Shown here in pieces: positions 16,895 through 24,842 of a DNA stretch of 57,865 nt. The DNA comes from WQUF01 sp031549525 (GTDB lineage Bacteria; Bacillota; Clostridia; Clostridiales; Clostridiaceae): contig JAVBPQ010000087.1 in assembly GCA_031549525.1 (NCBI GenBank), positions 1-57,865 on the forward strand. The letters are read 5' to 3'. Below the pieces are notes generated by a model. That model was not told the DNA's origin and ran no database searches. It worked only from the letters and a program-made list of their open reading frames with translations. Every line of letters starts with the position of its first letter. Position 1 is the first letter of the stretch. The position numbers and the translations under genes are program-made.

Positions 16895-17357
16895 ATAAAA
16901 AGATTAAATTATTCTTCTTTATAAGCATAATCATAAATTTTATATATACTATCTTATTCCATTATAATATAAATTCTTCTTATGAATTTTAAAGATATTT
17001 TAAGATTAACGGATGTATTATGCATAATGACGTTTTTTATTGTTTTTGACAGTTTGAAAATATATAATATACAGAATTAACTATAAATATAATATATCAT
17101 AAATCTTAATTATAATTATATACTAATTTTCTATATAATCATCATATCTATAATAATTTTAAATTTAAATTTTTTATTAAAGATAATATTTATGGAAATT
17201 GGGTATCCTTATAAAAATAGACAACCTCAAACTATTGATACTCATAATTCTTATAAACAATAGGACTTAATTTTATCATTTTAGTAAAGCTTAAAATTTT
17301 TTCATATATTATTATGTTATTATATTTTAAACTAAAATTAATTAGAGGTTTCTAATA
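16895..17357. other. AT-rich intergenic region between tetR and the beta-helix gene
   Basis: About 460 bases with no ORF supported by a ribosome binding site. TTGACA at 17046 followed after 16 bases by TATACA is a possible plus-strand promoter but lies 370 bases from the next gene. The divergent promoters of tetR and the beta-helix gene must be here. Confidence 0.4.
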
Positions 17358-17418
17358 GAAAGGAGACGCTGCTTTCCTCCACATATCTAAAGATAGTGCT
17401 ATCCAGCAGCAAAGTTTG
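17358..17418 (+). promoter_or_regulatory. structured mRNA leader with hairpin between Shine-Dalgarno and start
   Basis: GAAAGGAG (17358-17365) is a strong ribosome binding site but the only plausible start, ATG 17419, is 53 bases away and has no site of its own. Between them GCTGCT (17368-17373) can pair with AGCAGC (17405-17410), enclosing a small GATA(GTGC)TATC hairpin. With this stem formed, the Shine-Dalgarno and ATG are separated by only about 10 unpaired bases. TTCCTCC at 17374-17380 is complementary to the Shine-Dalgarno and offers an alternative, closed fold. No known riboswitch class was recognised. Confidence 0.5.
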
Positions 17419-19254
17419 ATGAAAAAATCTCATTTATTTAAAATAATATTTACTTTATATCTATTGATTTTAATGTCTACACAAAATTTAAATACTATAA
17501 ATGTCACTACTAATAAGACTGCACCAGGATCACTTCCAATTGGTACTGCAAATTATCCTATACCAAGCAATGCCATATATGTGTCACCTTCTGGAAATGA
17601 TAATTCAAAGGGTACAAAAGATTCTCCTCTTAAAACTGTAGCTATGGCTTTTAAAAAAGCTGTGGATGGTTCAGTTATTGTATTGCGCAAAGGAGAATAT
17701 AATGAAGGTGCTTATACAAATATTCTTGATGAAAAAGTTAAAGTTTTTCCAACACCTAATAAGATAGGAGTTACTATACAAGCTTATCCAAATGAAGCTG
17801 TGTATTTTGATGGCTCAATTCCAGTAACTAATTGGCAAAAAATTGGTACTGTATGGGTTCACAATGATTGGAACGTACAATTTAAACATAATCCACTATA
17901 TAGTATAAAGATAATAGAAGATGATCCTAGAGAAAATTGGGGAAACATAGATGAAAGTAACTACCCAATGGCTCCCTATCCAGATCAGGTCTGGATTAAC
18001 AATGTAGCACAAAAGCAAGTTAAAACTAAAGAAGAAGTATCTTCTGGAGCATTTTGTATAGATTATGAAACTAAGAAAATTTACTTAGGAGATGATCCAA
18101 ATGGTAAAGAAGTCCGTGCAAGCAACCTATCTACTGCCTTTAGTGTAGTTGGTAAAAACACTAAAATCCTTGGTATAGGTTTTAGGCGTTATGCAACTTC
18201 TGTTCCTGAAATGGGTACAGTCAATGTATATGCAGACGGCTTCTTTATTGAAAACTGTGAATTTTCTGATAGTGCTACTACTGGTTTATCAGTATCTTCA
18301 AAAAATTCAACGATAAAAAATGTAACATCCCGTAATAATGGTATGCTTGGAATACATGCAAATACATGCAATAGGCTTAAAGCTGATAGTTTATCCATAA
18401 TAAATAATAATACTGAACACTTTAATATGGGACCTATATCAGCAGGGATGAAAGTAACTCATGCAGCTGACATTACGGTATCAAATAGTGAGTTTATTAA
18501 TAACGAAAGCAACGGCTTGTGGTTTGATGAAGATTGCTATAATGTTAATATAGTATCTAACTATTTTTCTAAAAATAACAAAGGCTTAGTCTTTGAATTA
18601 TGTTCAAAATCAATAATTGCAAATAATAGATTTATAAACAATCATGTAGCAAGATATCCTGAAAATCACTCCTCTGGAATACTAGTCATGAGTTCAGATG
18701 ACGTGAAGATTTGGAATAATTCAATAGTTGGCAGTGAATTGCCTCTGCAAATTAAACAAGACAATACTAGAGAGCCAAAAAAGAATAGAACATGGAAATT
18801 GCCAGAAGGCGTCCCTAACTTAACATGGAAAGTTGATAATATAAATATAATGAATAATATAATTGCTCGACCTGTAAAAGGTAAATATGGAGGGGTTTTT
18901 AGTCTACAAGATAGCAAAAAGCTTGGCAATGAAATAGGCATAACATCTAATGGAAATGTGTATCATCGCACTCTAGCATCTGATAATAAAACTTTAATCC
19001 AGTGGTCTTTGACGAAGCAAAATGCAAAATGGTTGAATTTTGAAAGCCTTGAAGACTTTAAAAAATCAACCAATCAAGATTCTAAATCTATAGAGCTAAC
19101 TGGATATGACCCTATTGATGCTAATGGCTTTGCTTCCATAGATATTCAAAAAAAAGCAAATACAGTTGCTGTAGCTATACCAAGAGATATTGCAAGCGTT
19201 TCAGGTCTTCCTGCTGGCAAATTGATTATTGGTCCTATAAAAAATGTAGAGTGA
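17419..19254 (+). CDS. secreted right-handed parallel beta-helix protein
   Basis: 611 residues. A hydrophobic N-terminus (about 1-24) acts as signal peptide or anchor. AIYVSPSGNDNSKGTKDSPLKT and DGSVIVLRKGEYNEG (about 55-100) are the usual opening of pectate-lyase-like beta-helix proteins; from about 240 to 420 the sequence shows coils of the NNxSNGL / NNRFINN type. Such proteins act on or bind polysaccharides outside the cell, but no catalytic set is identifiable. ATG 17419 is used; an adjacent TTG at 17416 is possible. Its leader is unusual (see the entry before). It ends at a terminator that overlaps its stop codon. Confidence 0.82.
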   Translation: MKKSHLFKIIFTLYLLILMSTQNLNTINVTTNKTAPGSLPIGTANYPIPSNAIYVSPSGNDNSKGTKDSPLKTVAMAFKKAVDGSVIVLRKGEYNEGAYTNILDEKVKVFPTPNKIGVTIQAYPNEAVYFDGSIPVTNWQKIGTVWVHNDWNVQFKHNPLYSIKIIEDDPRENWGNIDESNYPMAPYPDQVWINNVAQKQVKTKEEVSSGAFCIDYETKKIYLGDDPNGKEVRASNLSTAFSVVGKNTKILGIGFRRYATSVPEMGTVNVYADGFFIENCEFSDSATTGLSVSSKNSTIKNVTSRNNGMLGIHANTCNRLKADSLSIINNNTEHFNMGPISAGMKVTHAADITVSNSEFINNESNGLWFDEDCYNVNIVSNYFSKNNKGLVFELCSKSIIANNRFINNHVARYPENHSSGILVMSSDDVKIWNNSIVGSELPLQIKQDNTREPKKNRTWKLPEGVPNLTWKVDNINIMNNIIARPVKGKYGGVFSLQDSKKLGNEIGITSNGNVYHRTLASDNKTLIQWSLTKQNAKWLNFESLEDFKKSTNQDSKSIELTGYDPIDANGFASIDIQKKANTVAVAIPRDIASVSGLPAGKLIIGPIKNVE

Positions 19255-19281
19255 AATACCATTAATTCACTCTATCTTTTT
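19247..19281 (+). terminator. terminator overlapping the beta-helix stop codon
   Basis: TAGAGTGAA (19247-19255) pairs with TTCACTCTA (19266-19274), followed by TCTTTTT. The TGA stop lies in the left arm and the stop of the convergent fic gene in the right arm. Confidence 0.8.
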
Positions 19282-20273
19282 AAACTTATTTTATATTTTT
19301 GTTTACTACTATGTGGCTTATCTGGTATAGTCATTTCTATAAATCCTGCTTTTAATGCGGGATTTAAATAATTATTCCTAAAAGAAGGCTTGTGCCTTAG
19401 CCCTATTTTTTCCATTAATTCTGTTGCAGTAAATGCTCCATCTTTCATACAATCAAGCAACTTTTTAACTTGATCGCTTACTTGATCGCTCACTTGTACG
19501 GTAACTTGCTTGGTCTCTTCAACTTCTTTTAGTGAATCAAATATTGCACCTACCATGAATTCAACAAATTTACCAGAATCAGCTTTGTGATCACATTCAC
19601 CAAGTATTTGATAATACTCTTCTTGACATTCTCTAATCAATGTTTCAATTGGTAGCCAACCAAATAAAGAATTCCACTTATATAATAATAAGGTTTGCCA
19701 CATCCTTCCCATTCGTCCATTTCCATCTGCAAATGGATGAATAAACTCAAACTCATAATGGAATACGCTGCTTTTTATTAAAGGATGTGCATTTGTAGTT
19801 TTAGTCCAATTTAACAATTCATTAATAAGATTGGGTACTCTTTCAGAAGGTGGCGCCATATGAATCAATTTATCACCTGCAAACACGCCTACCCCCCCAT
19901 GCCTAAATACTCCTGCTTCTTTTGTTAATTCATTCATCAATATTTTATGCGCTTTTAATAAATCATTTATCGAAAAAGGATTCATTTGAAGTAAAATTTC
20001 ATATGCTTCAAAGGCATTTTTTACTTCACATATTTCATTTTGAGGTCCTAATACCCTTTTGCCATTGATAATATCTGTAACTTGATCTAATGATAGAGAG
20101 TTATTTTCAATAGCAAGCGAAGCGTGAATTGTTTTTATACGATTATCTCTGCGCAATTTGGGATTATTATTCATAGTATCATTTATTTTTATCTTAGTAA
20201 TAATTTCAGTAATATTAGAAATTAAATTTACAGTTTTGTCTGTAATAGTGTAAGGAGGAATGTATCCTTTCAT
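19272..20273 (-). CDS. Fic family AMP-transferase, class II
   Basis: 333 residues. The catalytic Fic motif HPFADGNGRMGR is complete at 179-190. An inhibitory SLAIEN sequence (residues 52-57) stands before the Fic core, the layout of class II Fic proteins that hold themselves inactive with the Glu. The C-terminal 80 residues (from QVSDQVSDQVKKLL) look like the winged-helix domain common in this type. Fic enzymes transfer AMP from ATP to hydroxyl groups of target proteins. GGGG precedes the ATG. There is no small antitoxin gene beside it, consistent with built-in inhibition. The target is unknown. Confidence 0.92.
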   Translation of the reverse strand: MKGYIPPYTITDKTVNLISNITEIITKIKINDTMNNNPKLRRDNRIKTIHASLAIENNSLSLDQVTDIINGKRVLGPQNEICEVKNAFEAYEILLQMNPFSINDLLKAHKILMNELTKEAGVFRHGGVGVFAGDKLIHMAPPSERVPNLINELLNWTKTTNAHPLIKSSVFHYEFEFIHPFADGNGRMGRMWQTLLLYKWNSLFGWLPIETLIRECQEEYYQILGECDHKADSGKFVEFMVGAIFDSLKEVEETKQVTVQVSDQVSDQVKKLLDCMKDGAFTATELMEKIGLRHKPSFRNNYLNPALKAGFIEMTIPDKPHSSKQKYKISLKR

Positions 20274-20305
20274 CGTAGTTAACCCCTTTCATGTATCTAG
20301 GGTAT

Positions 20306-21208
20306 TCACTTAAAACATATTTTTTTCATAGCCTCATTTATATCACAAGGCAATTGTCCTTTAAATTCCATAATCTTTCCTGTCTTTGGGTGTAAAAATG
20401 AAAGGAAGTAGGCATGAAGAGCTTGCCTTTTAATAATATCCAAATCATCACTTTCACCATATAATTTATCTCCATATATTGGATGACCTAAATGGCTTAA
20501 GTGAACCCTTATTTGATGAGTTCTTCCAGTCAAAAGCATAACCTCCAAAAGTGATGCATCTTTAAATTCCTCAATCACCTCATATTTTGTGATGCTACTT
20601 TTACCCCTTTCATCTACAACCCTTTTAATAACATCATCATTTTCTCTAAATATAGGAAGATCGATAATTCCTGTTTTATCTTTAAAGGTTCCATGGCAAA
20701 GAGCAATATATTTTTTTATAAAATCCTCAGTTTTCATCATATTAGAAAAATAAGAATGGGTAAATTGATTTTTAGCAGAGATAACAAGACCTGAAGTATC
20801 CATATCCAGTCTATTTACAAGCCTTACAATGGTATTCTCACCTTTTTTTCTATAGTGATATATAAGGCCATTTGCTAAGGTTCCATTAAGATGAGATTTT
20901 GTAGGATGCATTACAAGATTTGGAGGCTTATTTACTATGATAAAATCCTGATCTTCATAGATGATATCAAGCTCCATTTCATTTGCCTCGATTTCCTGCT
21001 TCTCATCCTTATCTAAAAAAATCTCAACTTTATCTTCTAATTTTAGTTTATAATTTAAAAGCTCAACCCTATCGTTTACAAATATATTGTGATTTTCTGC
21101 AGAATGCCTAATAAATCTAGATGATAAATCCTTACATTCTTTTAAATAAAACCTCAGCTTCTTCCCTTCTCCTATTTTATCTACTATATATATAAGTGAA
21201 TTATTCAT
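20306..21208 (-). CDS. pseudouridine synthase, RluA/RluD family
   Basis: 300 residues: an N-terminal S4-like RNA-binding region (about 1-75; SRFIRHSAENHNIFVNDRVE), then the RluA catalytic domain with the HPTKSHLNGTLANGL and VNRLDMDTSGL (catalytic Asp) motifs and GRTHQIRVHLSHLGHPIYGD. It isomerises uridine in rRNA or tRNA; the exact site is not predictable. The start at ATG 21208 overlaps the yqeK stop as ATGA, and AGAGG lies before it, so the two are translationally coupled. In most clostridia rsfS rather than this gene follows yqeK. Confidence 0.92.
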   Translation of the reverse strand: MNNSLIYIVDKIGEGKKLRFYLKECKDLSSRFIRHSAENHNIFVNDRVELLNYKLKLEDKVEIFLDKDEKQEIEANEMELDIIYEDQDFIIVNKPPNLVMHPTKSHLNGTLANGLIYHYRKKGENTIVRLVNRLDMDTSGLVISAKNQFTHSYFSNMMKTEDFIKKYIALCHGTFKDKTGIIDLPIFRENDDVIKRVVDERGKSSITKYEVIEEFKDASLLEVMLLTGRTHQIRVHLSHLGHPIYGDKLYGESDDLDIIKRQALHAYFLSFLHPKTGKIMEFKGQLPCDINEAMKKICFK

Positions 21209-21777
21209 ATGCTTTCGCCTCTTAAACCGATATAAAAATTTCTGCACTCTATGGATTTTGGATGAATGCACCTTCTCTTTTTAACAAGCCTCACGATTTC
21301 CATATCAAAATACATGATTATTGTCTCCTCTAAGTCTTTAAATGCCATATCCCTAAGCTCGACTGCCCCTTCAAAAACCCTTCCTTCCTCTACCTTATCA
21401 GAAACAAAGATGATCTTCTCAAATAGGCTCATAGAAGGTCTGCCAGTTGTGTGAAATTCAATAGCATTTAAAATTTCTTCATCTCTTATATTAAATTTTT
21501 CTCTTGTAATAAATGCACCTACATTTGCATGTATTATTCCATAAAAGCAATAATCTATCTTTGAGATTAGGTCATTTTCTTTAGAAATCCTGATCAATTC
21601 ATCCTTATTAAAATCTTTAGCACAATCATGAAGCAAACCTGCTATTTCTATTTTATCTACGTCAGCATCGTATAAGCTTCCTAATTTAAGTGCCATATCC
21701 TTAACTCTCATGGTATGATTTAACCTATATTCAGATAGATTATCTTTTAAATATTTAAGTATTAAATTTTTATCCAT
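21205..21777 (-). CDS. yqeK: HD-domain Ap4A hydrolase YqeK
   Basis: 190-residue HD-superfamily phosphohydrolase with the HD signature in GLLHDCAKD (about residues 47-55), NHTMRVKDMA at the first His, and HANVGAF and EFHTTGRP as further metal-site His. YqeK of Firmicutes cleaves diadenosine tetraphosphate symmetrically. It sits between nadD and a pseudouridine synthase gene; nadD-yqeK is a conserved pair. AGAAGG precedes the ATG. Confidence 0.92.
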   Translation of the reverse strand: MDKNLILKYLKDNLSEYRLNHTMRVKDMALKLGSLYDADVDKIEIAGLLHDCAKDFNKDELIRISKENDLISKIDYCFYGIIHANVGAFITREKFNIRDEEILNAIEFHTTGRPSMSLFEKIIFVSDKVEEGRVFEGAVELRDMAFKDLEETIIMYFDMEIVRLVKKRRCIHPKSIECRNFYIGLRGESI

Positions 21778-21788
21778 GACAAACCTTC

Positions 21789-22388
21789 TTATAGATATAA
21801 TTTATTTTCCTTTATATATTTTAATGTATCTTGTGTAACAAAAGGAGTGCTTTTACCTTCCTTTATCAATTGTCTTATGGCAGTTGAAGATATATCTAGC
21901 CTTGGAACATCTAATATATCTATTTTCCCATTATACTCACCTAAAAGCTTATCTTTTTTTAAAATTAAATCCTTCATCTCTTCCTCTGCTCTAGGATATA
22001 CTAAAACATAGACGCTTTTAAGTATTAATTCAATGTTTTTCCACAATGTAAATTCTAAGAGGGAGTCTCCTCCCATCAAAAAATACCACTCAACATCTCT
22101 TTCATTATTTTCAAACCAGTTGATGGTTTCAAAAGTATAGTTTATTCCACCTTTATCTATCTCATAAGTATTTATTGTAAAATTAGGTTCATTATCTATG
22201 GAAAGTTTTATCATATTTATTCTATGGGAAGATGAAGAAATATCATTATTAATCTTATGCGGAGGAATAGACGCTGGCAAAAATATTATTTCAGATAAGG
22301 ATTTTTGATACATAGCTTCATAGGCTACATTTAAATGTGCTATATGTATAGGGTCGAATGTACCTCCAAATATGCATTTTTTCTTCAT
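21789..22388 (-). CDS. nadD: nicotinate-nucleotide adenylyltransferase
   Basis: About 199 residues. Nucleotidyltransferase fold with the FGGTFDPIHIAHL motif at the N-terminus and DISSTAIRQLI near the C-terminus (the ISSTxIR motif). It makes nicotinate adenine dinucleotide for NAD synthesis; nadE further on in the window does the next step. The frame also opens at ATG 22424, inside the obgE 3' end, giving 12 more residues; I chose MKKKCIFGG as the usual start. Neither start has a clear ribosome binding site, so translation may be coupled to obgE. Confidence 0.92.
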   Translation of the reverse strand: MKKKCIFGGTFDPIHIAHLNVAYEAMYQKSLSEIIFLPASIPPHKINNDISSSSHRINMIKLSIDNEPNFTINTYEIDKGGINYTFETINWFENNERDVEWYFLMGGDSLLEFTLWKNIELILKSVYVLVYPRAEEEMKDLILKKDKLLGEYNGKIDILDVPRLDISSTAIRQLIKEGKSTPFVTQDTLKYIKENKLYL

Positions 22389-22395
22389 GGAAAAA

Positions 22396-23670
22396 TTAAA
22401 TGGTGTATTCAAACTCGAAATCATTTAATCTTACCATATCCCCGTCTTGTATACCCATCTTCTTTAATTCATCCATTACGCCTTTATTTTTTAATACCTT
22501 ATGAAAATAAGTTAAAGAAGTTGGGTTATTTATATTTACTGCCTGAAAAAGCCTATCTACAAAACTTCCTGATATTATAAAAATATCATTTTCCTTTGAT
22601 ATCTCATATGTAAAGTGCTTTTCCTCCTTTTGATAAATTTCCTCTTCTTCATATAATTTATTATCCTTTGGAATGCTCTTTAAAATTTCAGAAGCTTTTT
22701 TAAGAAGCTCTTTTACACCTGCCATAGTAGCTGCTGATATCTCAAAGATGGTTTCTTGTCCAAGGGATTTTAACTTTTGTTTTACATCTTCTATCTTATC
22801 TTTTTCATAAACTAAATCTGATTTATTTAAAGCAACTATTTGAGGTTTATCCCAGAGCTTTAAACTATACTTTTTAAGCTCTTCATTTATGATCTTATAA
22901 TCTTCAATAGGATCTCTTCCTTCAAACCCTGATACATCGATCATATGTATTAAAAGCCTAGTCCTTTCAATATGTCTTAAAAATTGTATACCAAGCCCAA
23001 CACCTTCTGACGCCCCTTCTATTATTCCTGGGATGTCTGCTATTATAAATGACTCTACACCCTCAACATCCACCACACCTAAATTAGGAGAAAGAGTTGT
23101 AAAATGATAATCAGCTATTTTAGGCTTTGCTTTTGTCACTTTTGACAATAAAGTTGATTTCCCCACATTGGGAAAACCTATAAGCCCTACATCTGCAAGT
23201 AGCTTTAATTCAAGGATTATCTCTCTTTCTTCTCCTGGCATTCCAGGTTCAGCAAAATCTGGCGCCTGCCTTATGGGAGTTGTAAATTTTACATTTCCTT
23301 TTCCGCCTTTTCCCCCTTTTGCTACTACATATTCCTCATCATCCTCTGATAGGTCTGCCATTACCTTGTTTGATGCTACATCTCTTATTATGGTTCCAAC
23401 AGGAATTCTTATTATGATATCCTTTGCATCTTTTCCATAGCATTTTTGACCCTGCCCATTTTCTCCATTATCAGCAACAAATTTTTTCTTATATTTAAAA
23501 TCAAGGAGAGTATTTATATTTTTATCTGCAATAAAGATTACACTTCCGCCTCGTCCTCCATCTCCTCCATCTGGTCCGCCTAAAGGAATATACTTCTCTC
23601 TCCTAAATGAAATTGCCCCATTTCCCCCATTACCCGATTTTACAAATATCTTTGCAATATCAATAAGCAT
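22396..23670 (-). CDS. obgE: GTPase Obg
   Basis: 424 residues in three domains: the glycine-rich OBG fold (about 1-158), the G domain with GFPNVGKSTLL P-loop, DIPGIIEGASEGVGLG and NKSD (about 159-330), and a C-terminal OCT domain (about 345-424) found in Firmicutes. It functions in 50S ribosome assembly and stress signalling. AAAGAGG precedes the ATG. It follows rplU-prp-rpmA as in most bacteria, with a hairpin in between. Confidence 0.97.
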   Translation of the reverse strand: MLIDIAKIFVKSGNGGNGAISFRREKYIPLGGPDGGDGGRGGSVIFIADKNINTLLDFKYKKKFVADNGENGQGQKCYGKDAKDIIIRIPVGTIIRDVASNKVMADLSEDDEEYVVAKGGKGGKGNVKFTTPIRQAPDFAEPGMPGEEREIILELKLLADVGLIGFPNVGKSTLLSKVTKAKPKIADYHFTTLSPNLGVVDVEGVESFIIADIPGIIEGASEGVGLGIQFLRHIERTRLLIHMIDVSGFEGRDPIEDYKIINEELKKYSLKLWDKPQIVALNKSDLVYEKDKIEDVKQKLKSLGQETIFEISAATMAGVKELLKKASEILKSIPKDNKLYEEEEIYQKEEKHFTYEISKENDIFIISGSFVDRLFQAVNINNPTSLTYFHKVLKNKGVMDELKKMGIQDGDMVRLNDFEFEYTI

Positions 23671-23709
23671 ATTTTTACCTCTTTTTTTAAAGTATTTTTA
23701 AATAATTTT

Positions 23710-23730
23710 AAAGCACCCTAAGGGTGCTTT
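23710..23730 (-). terminator. rpmA-obgE intergenic hairpin
   Basis: AAAGCACCC and GGGTGCTTT form a perfect 9-bp stem around three bases. The T-tract that follows on the minus strand (TTTAAAATTATTT) is poor, so it may lower rather than end transcription into obgE. Confidence 0.6.
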
Positions 23731-23737
23731 ATAAATC

Positions 23738-24031
23738 TTATGCTATCTCTGTTTGTTCTGGATAAACTGAAGCTTTCTTCCTTGTTTTTCCAAATCTTTC
23801 AAATTTGACAATTCCATCTACTTTAGCAAATAAAGTATCATCTTTGCCTACGCCTACGTTTGTACCAGGATGTATTTTGGTTCCTCTTTGTCTTACAAGT
23901 ATATTTCCTGCAAGAACAAACTGTCCGTCTCCTCTTTTAACTCCAAGCCTTTTAGCATGGCTATCTCTTCCATTTCTAGTGCTACCTGCTCCTTTTTTAG
24001 ATGCAAACAACTGAAGATCGATTTTAAACAT
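23738..24031 (-). CDS. rpmA: 50S ribosomal protein L27 with Prp-cleaved extension
   Basis: 97 residues. The first nine (MFKIDLQLF) precede ASKKGAGSTRNGRDS, the start of mature L27. In Firmicutes this extension is removed by the protease Prp after F before AxKKG, and the motif LQLFASKKG matches. The start at ATG 24031 is set by AGGAGGTG seven bases upstream. The protease gene lies immediately upstream in the operon. Mature L27 reaches the peptidyl transferase centre with its N-terminus, which is why cleavage is needed. Confidence 0.96.
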   Translation of the reverse strand: MFKIDLQLFASKKGAGSTRNGRDSHAKRLGVKRGDGQFVLAGNILVRQRGTKIHPGTNVGVGKDDTLFAKVDGIVKFERFGKTRKKASVYPEQTEIA

Positions 24032-24043
24032 CAAAAGCACCTC

Positions 24044-24379
24044 CTAATTTAACAATCTAATATATATTCTATAGTTTTCTTCTTCTAATAATTTATTTAT
24101 CGTAGTTTCCATGGTCTTCAATAAAACCTGGCAATTTATTATCTCTTTTTCAATTAAATTTGAAATATCACATTTTACATAACCACTTCTAACTTCATAC
24201 TTAACAGGATATCTTAAAACATCTCCTATGCCATAAAGTGTGGATTGAGCAAGCATGCTCACTGCTGAACATACGATCTTATCTTCTGTCACCTTGCTCC
24301 TAGTTTTAGTATTTGCATGACCCTCTATTTCAAATCCAGTTAAATATGTCTCTTCTTTTAAAAACTTAACAGATACCAT
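24044..24379 (-). CDS. prp: ribosomal-processing cysteine protease Prp
   Basis: 111 residues with the family's catalytic His in GFEIEGHAN (about residue 21) and Cys in DKIVCSAVSMLAQ (about residue 37). It cleaves the N-terminal extension of L27 encoded by the next gene. Gene order rplU-prp-rpmA is the conserved Firmicutes arrangement. Only a weak ribosome binding site (TTGGATAG) precedes the ATG, spanning the rplU stop, so translation is probably coupled to rplU. Confidence 0.93.
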   Translation of the reverse strand: MVSVKFLKEETYLTGFEIEGHANTKTRSKVTEDKIVCSAVSMLAQSTLYGIGDVLRYPVKYEVRSGYVKCDISNLIEKEIINCQVLLKTMETTINKLLEEENYRIYIRLLN

Positions 24380-24387
24380 AAATATTA

Positions 24388-24699
24388 CTATCCAACTATT
24401 TCTTCAATTTGTAACTTTGTATAGCTTTGTCTGTGACCAGTTTTCTTTCTATAATGCTTTTTAGGCTTATATTTCATAACTATTATTTTTTTAGCTCTTC
24501 CTTGAGATATAACCTTAGCCACTACCTTTGCACCCTTAACTGTTGGGTTTCCAACTGTTATATTTTCATCATCATAAATAGCTAAAACATCTGTTAAATC
24601 TATAGTTGAATCAACATCTGCCTCAATTTTTTCGACATAAACAATATCATCTTTAGATACTCTATATTGCTTTCCGCCAGTCTTTATAACTGCATACAT
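24388..24699 (-). CDS. rplU: 50S ribosomal protein L21
   Basis: 103 residues, family length. MYAVIKTGGKQYRV at the N-terminus and KKHYRKKTGHRQSYTKLQI at the C-terminus are unmistakable. AGGAGGTGT precedes the ATG. It is the first gene of the rplU-prp-rpmA-obgE operon and has a structured leader. Confidence 0.98.
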   Translation of the reverse strand: MYAVIKTGGKQYRVSKDDIVYVEKIEADVDSTIDLTDVLAIYDDENITVGNPTVKGAKVVAKVISQGRAKKIIVMKYKPKKHYRKKTGHRQSYTKLQIEEIVG

Positions 24700-24709
24700 T
24701 TAAATACAC

Positions 24710-24775
24710 CTCCTTAATCTACGGATTCGCCTTAAGGGTGAGAAATTCTCTTAAATACCCTTTTAGTGCGATAAC
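24710..24775 (-). ncRNA. L21 leader RNA (ribosomal protein leader)
   Basis: The minus strand before rplU reads AAAGGGTATT, GAGAATTTCTC, ACCCTTAAGGCGAATCCGTAG. AAGGGT pairs with ACCCTT and the inner GAGA with TCTC, giving an extended hairpin with the conserved AAGGCGAATCCG 3' part. This fits the known L21 leader class of Firmicutes, thought to be an autoregulatory protein-binding site. The class assignment is from memory of its consensus. Confidence 0.75.
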
Positions 24776-24842
24776 ATTAGTATTCTATCATAATTTTAAA
24801 CAAAAAGTAAAGAAATTAAATAATTAAGCGTAAAATTAATGT

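Noticed and set aside
16767..16934. N-terminal extension of the tetR frame (56 residues with SKYF repeats)
   Set aside because: It is translation of the TTCGAA repeat array; no ribosome site before 16934, and GTG 16766 gives normal TetR length.
17358..17410. Cyclic di-GMP riboswitch before the beta-helix gene
   Set aside because: GACGC recalls part of the GEMM-I core, but the rest of the consensus and the two-stem layout are not present.
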